From: Porogramme epimiltina
Taxonomy: Eukaryota; Basidiomycota; Agaricomycetes; Polyporales; Polyporaceae
Assembly: GCA_900155495.1 (NCBI GenBank)
Contig: FTLJ01000290.1
Span: forward strand, 62,001-126,000
Length of the DNA stretch: 64,000 bases
Direction: 5' to 3'
Below the pieces are notes generated by a model, which saw only the letters and a list, made by a program, of their open reading frames with translations, searched no databases and was not told the origin of the DNA. Positions 57,280 through 64,000 of this stretch are shown in pieces. Numbering within the stretch: position 1 is the stretch's first letter; the number at the start of each line of letters is the position of its first letter. A program made the translations under genes and the position numbers.

Positions 57280-58049
57280 ATGCTTACTCTCACTCGCACC
57301 CAGTTTGACACGGCCTGCAAGGCGTACATCGATGCGCATCCCAATGATCATGTTTCTGTGGTGAACCGCTTTCCGTCAGGATGGGTCTGGAGAGAGCACT
57401 CAGTACGCATCTCAATTTCAATACGTTTGATTCCCCTGTTTCCTCATTCCAACCAGTACATTGCTGGTCTGGGTTATCTGGAAAGGACTGTCTGTCTTCC
57501 CCAATCTCGAAGATCTGCCCAATATGTAGAACTGGAAGACCCGGACGAGAACACGGCGCCGATGGCGGAGCAGGACGATACAGTGTGCGAGTCGTCGAGT
57601 GAAGTTCTGACGTGCACCCAGTATGTCGTCCACTCTACCGCTTTCCAGGTCCCTGCGTTCTACTTCACGCTGCATGACTCGAGTACGTGCACGCGCGCCA
57701 CAAAATGCCCCTTGCATCGTCCTCACTCCATGTGTATTCAGGTGGCTGCCCACTATCGTTAGAACGCATCATGACAGCATCGCTCTTCCGACCCCAAGCT
57801 CTTCCGCCATCTCAAGGTGGCACATTCGCACTCTCTGTGCCAGACTCCACGTTCTCCCTCCTTTCACAGGGCGATCACCCGACACTCGGCACGCCGTGCT
57901 GGTATTTCCACCCGTGTCACACGTCGGAGGTCGTGGGGGAGATCATGGCGGAGGTGGATGCGGGCGAGAGGAATGCAGTGAGGTGGCTGGAGGTGTGGTT
58001 CATGGTCATGAGCAACATGGTGGACCTGTTTGCAGGGGACGGAATATAG
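57280..58049 (+). CDS. ATG10: Autophagy E2-like enzyme Atg10
   Basis: Transfers Atg12 to Atg5 in autophagosome formation. Three exons, 57280-57402, 57457-57682 and 57742-58049, give 218 aa. The N-terminal helix is LTRTQFDTACKAYIDAHP. The central strands are QYVVHSTAFQVPAFYFTLHD. The C-terminal catalytic segment TPCWYFHPCHTSEVVGEIM carries the active Cys in the HPC(H)T motif shared by Atg3 and Atg10. It ends in a helix with WLEVWFMVMSNMVDL, as in Atg10. The small size and absence of the Atg3 flexible region favour Atg10. Confidence 0.9.
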
Positions 58050-58406
58050 ACGGTACTTTGGCTAGCGGCGGGGAGAGGCGGCTATTACCCCGCGGGGGCG
58101 TGGGCGGGCCGGCGAGTGCGGCGAGTCGGGGCAAATCAGGTGCCCGGCAGCGACTTGGACTCGGGTCGGGTCTTGACATGCGATGACCGACGCCGAGTCT
58201 TATAAACAGCTGGCATGGTCTCACTCCTGCCCCGCTCCGACGCTGAACAACGCCGGCGCACGACGACGTGAAGCACGACTCCCCGGTTTTGATCTAACGA
58301 CTTGTTTCGTCGCGAGACTCGTACGATCGCCAATTACCGACGCCTCACTTTAGTCCTCCCATTAATCGATCGCCTCGCGCCATTTTGCGGATATAAAGTT
58401 CCCGAC
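58050..58406. other. Intergenic ATG10 / acetyl-CoA acetyltransferase
   Basis: About 357 bp, GC-rich. It forms the thiolase promoter; a TATAAA at 58392-58397 is too close to the ATG to be a standard TATA box. Confidence 0.45.
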
Positions 58407-59930
<1,524 letters not shown>

Positions 59931-60441
59931 ATTAATAGACACACTGTACTGCTATCGCCCTGCTTTCACTACATTGGTTATGACGGAAACTCTATCATTA
60001 TGTTCCTCGGTCAAGACCCGCGTGTGAGCTCTCGCCCCACAACCGGCGCAAACCCATGACAATCCGCGCGAACCCAGAGCCAGATGATAGCGGCGCCCAC
60101 GGCCGACTCGTGTCTGTACTATCATTGCGTGTGAGTATCTCTACATCTGTACGGCATCCGGCAGCGCCTGGCTTATCTCACCCCAAACTAAGGCTCGGTT
60201 TGCGCGCAAGTTCTTCCACACAGATAAGTTGCTGATGCCCTCGGCAGGGAGCCATTCCACGGCCGTGACGTTCGCAGTGCCGGGCGGGAGCTGTGCGCGA
60301 TATAAAAGTTGGGCCAGATGACCGCGGCCCCGCGTGCCAGGGCGGACGGTCCGACGACTTAAGTCCTATCTCGCGGCGAGCTTCGCAGCCTTTTTTCCCT
60401 CGGTCCTCGACTCTCTGCGGCTCACCAGCGGTCCCAGCGCG
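59931..60441. other. Intergenic thiolase / Dal5-type permease 1
   Basis: About 510 bp, tandem orientation. A TATAAAAG box lies at 60301-60308. No gene seen. Confidence 0.5.
60301..60308 (+). promoter_or_regulatory. TATA box of Dal5-type permease 1
   Basis: TATAAAAG about 140 bp upstream of the start codon, the best TATA match seen in the window. Inferred. Confidence 0.45.
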
Positions 60442-62872
60442 ATGGCGATAGTTCAAGCACGGAAGTCCGTCGAGAAGCGGGCGTCGACCGAGAAGGTGCG
60501 GGACGAGGAGAAGGACGCCGACACGGTTTCTGTGGTGGATAGCGCGGACGGGGATGAGGCGCTCCAGCTCGTCGGGAAGGAGCGCACGGCCCACTTTAGT
60601 GAGGAGTACTACAAGCAGCTCAGGCGCAAGCTAGTACGTACCTCTGTGCTTCTTCGTTCCGTGGATCGTGGGCTGATCGCGGTACCGTAGGATTGGATCA
60701 TCCCACCCCTATGCGCTGCAGTGTACTTCACCCAGTTCTTGTGAGTTTGTGCTCATGAAGTCAGCTTCTGGAGAAAGAAGTATTCACGCGTTTACCTAGG
60801 GATAAGACCTCTCTCAACTATGCAAGGTGCGCTCTGGACCCCGGGCTGCAGGTGTATTCTCTGATCCTGTCTCCAGTATTATGGGTTTCCCCATCACCGG
60901 CCAGGTGTGTATGTTCCTGTCATCGCCAGTATCTGGGTTTTCACGCGCGATTCACATAGCACTACAATCTGGTGTCGCTCGCCTTCTACGTCGGCTTCTT
61001 CTTCTGGGAGTTCCCGACAGTATACATCTCGCAGAAGCTCAGGGTTCGTCCTCGTCCGTGGTGGCTCGATCACAAGCGTGCTGATCCCCAATCCAGGTCG
61101 CGAAGTACCTCGGCGCAAACATTATCGCCTGGGGCATCGTCTTGATGTGTCACGCAGCAGCCTCGTCGTTCGGAGCGTTCTTTGCGCTTCGTTTCCTCCT
61201 TGGTGGGTGTGACATTCGTATTTTGAGATGTTATTACTAAGATGTCCCAGGCATGTTCGAGTGCTGCGTAGCCCCGATTCTCATCCTCATCATCACCATG
61301 TTCTATAAGAAGGATGAACAGGTTTGTCTAACTCCTACCTCTTTAAAGCTAGTGTCTGAACGATATACACGGTACAGGGGACGCGAGTGTCATGGTTTTA
61401 TGTCATGGTGAGTCGACTCTTTTCTTCAAAGGCACTGTTGACCAGAACTGACCTTCCTGCAGAACGGTACGGTGTCAAGGTCCACTCCTGCTAACCTCGC
61501 GCTCATGACCAAACAGGTCTCACGCAGGTCTTCGGTGGATTCGTCGCATACGGCATCTCCTTCACCGACGGCCACGTCCTTGCCCCCTACAAGATCATTT
61601 ACATCCTCCTCGGCGCCCTCGCTATCCTTGTCGGTATCGCCGTCGTCATCTTCCTGCCGGATTCTCCTGTACATGCCTGGGTCCTCACCAAGGAGGAGCG
61701 CATCGCCGTCCTGGAGCGTGTCCGCGAGGACCAGAGCGGTATGGAGAACAAACACCTGAAGAAAGAGCAGGTCGTAGAGGCTCTGCTCGATGTGCGCACC
61801 TGGCTAATTGTGCTCACTGTGATGTTGAGTGAGCGGAACTTATAATCGTCTCTGGGTTCTATGCTATACTAATGACGACGTTTATTAGCGAGTATCCCTA
61901 ACGGAGGACTAAGTAACTGTAAGTACACAGACTGCTGAAGGAGTATTGAGATTGACATGCGATATAGTCAGCAACCTCATTATCAAGAGCTTCGGCTACA
62001 CGTACGAGTCTCACTCTTGCGAAGTAGTGCATACAACTGAGTAGATCATAGCTCGAAGCAAACACTTATCCTATCCACGCCCGCGGGTATAATTGCCTCT
62101 CTTACTACCCTCGCTTGTGGCTGGTACTCCGACAAGAAGGTGCGGACGCTTGTGGCCTTCCGGTTAGGACATACTGACGGCTCCGATAGAGAGATCGCAT
62201 GATCCCAATCGTGCTTTGCTTAATCCCTACAATCGTTGGAGCGGCAATGCTGATCGGGCTGAACGATTCGGGAAACAAAGGCGCGCTCCTCTTTGGTAAG
62301 TAGAACTACCTCCGCGAGTATATGTTCACGGACTGATGTATGGTTTGAAGCTACGTACCTCATCGGTACCTTTGGCAGTGCCCTTTCGTCGGTTTACGCC
62401 TACAACGCAAGCAACACGAGTGGGCACACGAAGAAGGTGAAATGGTTATTCACTTCATGATCTCATATAAGCGGGTACTGATCATGGATCGCTTTGCCTC
62501 AGAATACAATTAATGCTATCACGCTTTCGACGTTCAGTGTCGGTAACATTATCGGCACAGAGATCTTCCAGCCCAAGGATGCTCCCGACTACATCCCCGG
62601 GAAGATAGCGATCATGGTCCTCCTGACCGTGCAGTTGTTCATATCGTTCCTGCTTCGCTGGATTAACCAGCGCTTGAACATCAAGAAGGCGCAGAGGCTT
62701 GCAGAGGAGAAGGCACGTCGTGGTTGGACAGATGAGGACGTGCAGAAGGAGCGCGAGAGACACGCATTCATGGACCTGACGGATAAGCAGTACGTCTTTC
62801 GGAGCCCTTCCTTTCTCCTCCGGCAACTCACACGGTGTATACAGGAACATGTTCTTCGTATACACGACCTAA
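60442..62872 (+). CDS. MFS permease, allantoate/anion:cation symporter (Dal5) type
   Basis: A proton symporter of organic anions (allantoate, nicotinate and similar) in the plasma membrane. Seventeen exons: 60442-60633, 60691-60740, 60800-60826, 60877-60904, 60960-61043, 61097-61202, 61251-61321, 61378-61407, 61463-61466, 61517-61828, 61889-61918, 61968-62001, 62052-62139, 62190-62295, 62351-62436, 62503-62789 and 62845-62872, giving 520 aa. Family landmarks: LDKTSLNYASIMGFPITGQ (TM1-2), FALRFLLGMFECCVAPI (TM4), SWFYVMNGLTQVFGG and ACGWYSDKKRDRMIPIV. A cytosolic acidic N-terminus and a basic C-terminal tail flank twelve membrane segments. Exon 9 is only AACG. The substrate is unknown. Confidence 0.92.
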
Positions 62873-63333
62873 GTACGACCTTGTCACGGATAACTACGAA
62901 ATTTTCGCACGCAGTTTATGAGCGAATGCTAGAAGCACCCCCCTGGGGAACATCTGACCCTGCGGACATGACTGCCACTTACTCACCTTAGTGCCGAGAA
63001 CGTGATATCAAACTTCTTCGACCGACTCCTTCTCAGCCCGCTATCAAGATATCGCTGGAGTTGGTTCACGGCCTAAGGGGTTCCGAACCCCGATACCGCA
63101 TATGCACTCTGCCGTTAAGGGCTGTGCGTGCTATCTCGCGCTTGGGAGTCTCCCATGCCGCACATGAGCCTGCATGAAGTCGCCGGGCCATTCTTAGACG
63201 TCTCAAGCTTCTTTACCTGTCGAAGGCAGGGGGTCACAGGACCTCACGGTATCTCTTTTATAGAGGCGTATCAGGGAGCAGGCAGCTCGAGCTGGCGTCC
63301 CCAATCCTCTTCTCCCTCTACTTAAACACCGAC
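62873..63333. other. Intergenic between tandem Dal5-type permeases
   Basis: About 460 bp. Promoter of the second permease, with a weak TTTTATAG at about 63256-63263. No gene. Confidence 0.5.
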
Positions 63334-64000
63334 ATGGTCCCCGACAGCAAGGAAGAGAAAGCACATGAGGTGGTCCTCGTCTCCGACGCAAATTCAGACC
63401 TCGACATAAGGGACAAGGACGAAGCCCTCCGACTCGTGGGCCTCCAACGTACGGCCGACTTCACGGAAGAGTACTACAAGAGGCTGAAACGGAAGTTGGA
63501 CTGGGTCATCCCGCCCCTCTGCGCTGCTGTGTATTTCACTCAATTTCTGTGAGTTCCCATTAGAGTCTCTTGCTACTACCTCCCCCCCTGACGCCCCACT
63601 CGTAGTGACAAAACCGCATTGGGTTACGCCAGGTACCAAGGGCATTTGCGCGGCGAGCACAGCCATGCTGACCGCTCTGTGTAGTATCATGGGTTTCCCG
63701 GTCACTGGACAGGTGTGTATCTATTGAAATCTTATACTTCTTCTCATGTTCGCTGAGCGCTGCGACTGTGCACAGGGATACAATTTAGTAGCACTGTCCT
63801 TCTACATTGGCAAGACAAGTGTCCGTAATCTCTCATGCGCCGTCATTTAACTCCACCGCTACTTCTTAGGCTTTTTGATTTGGGTATTCCCCACCATGTA
63901 CATCGCCCAACGGCTGCCCCTCGGGAAATATCTCGGAGGGAATATTGTGGCATGGGGTACCGTTATGATGCTACACGCCATTCCAAAGTCGTTCGCTCCT
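63334..64000 (+). CDS. Second Dal5-type MFS permease, 5' part
   Basis: A paralogue of the previous gene, cut by the window edge. Exons 63334-63548, 63606-63632, 63685-63712, 63776-63809 and 63870->64000. It shares ALRLVG and RTADFTEEYYKRLKRKLDW, DWVIPPLCAAVYFTQFLDKT and YASIMGFPVTGQGYNLVALS with its neighbour. The introns after FTQFL, YAS and TGQ sit at the same sites and phases. The first intron of the neighbour (between KL and DW) is absent. An extra intron lies after FYIG, with a GC donor (GCAAGA), or a GT donor 9 bp further adding KTS. TM1-3 are complete and TM4 is cut. Function as for the neighbour; substrate may differ. Confidence 0.88.

Overview
The window is nuclear DNA of a filamentous basidiomycete, most likely an Agaricomycete close to Polyporales. 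It is GC-rich and gene-dense. Nearly every gene is cut by many introns of about 45-65 bp, with GTRNGT-type donors, CTNA-type branch points and YAG acceptors. The families present fit this: DUF6534 and DUF7719 proteins, Polyporales-type WD40 proteins, Bem1, MBF, a Dicer and Dal5-type permeases. I found no rRNA, tRNA, CRISPR, organellar or bacterial sequence and no recognisable transposon. Gene models were spliced by hand. Each exon join was checked for reading frame and, where I know the family, for continuity of the conserved protein.

Layout, left to right. 1-10.4 kb: the 5' part of a KAR9-like cortical protein (-), BEM1 (-), CCR4-NOT subunit NOT3 (+) and mitochondrial bL12m (-). 10.4-12.35 kb: the longest gene-free stretch. 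12.35-24.5 kb: a 16-exon DUF6534 membrane protein (+), the COMPASS subunit SHG1 (-) divergent from uroporphyrinogen decarboxylase (+), CDC14 phosphatase (-) divergent from the MBF factor MBP1 (+), and mitochondrial uL24m (+). 25-34.5 kb: a DHA1 drug/polyamine MFS transporter, a short MetE-like protein, CTF8, a large protein of an uncharacterised family fused to eight WD40 repeats, and COX8, all on +. 34.6-42.1 kb: a complete Dicer (-) with intact RNase III domains but a ruined helicase, then mitochondrial release factor MRF1 (-). 42.5-51 kb: a conserved unknown gene (+), a DUF7719 membrane protein (-), a FAF1/FSAF1-like 40S assembly factor (+), a His/Ser-rich unknown (-) and a p27/ZNRD2-type zinc protein (-). 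51.2-60 kb: an EDEM/HTM1 mannosidase (+), APRT (-), ribosomal protein eS1 (-), ATG10 (+) and acetyl-CoA acetyltransferase (+). 60.4-64 kb: two tandem Dal5-type permeases, the second running off the edge.

The genes are mostly housekeeping and are arranged as independent units with many short divergent promoters, as is usual in fungi. Loose themes are cell polarity and cell cycle (KAR9-like, BEM1, CDC14, MBP1, CTF8), mitochondrial gene expression and respiration (bL12m, uL24m, MRF1, COX8) and proteostasis (HTM1, ATG10). The features most worth a second look are the helicase-dead Dicer, the WD40 fusion with its sudden change in codon use, a 4-nt micro-exon, several GC-AG introns that the protein frame demands, and TCACGTGA palindromes in several promoters.
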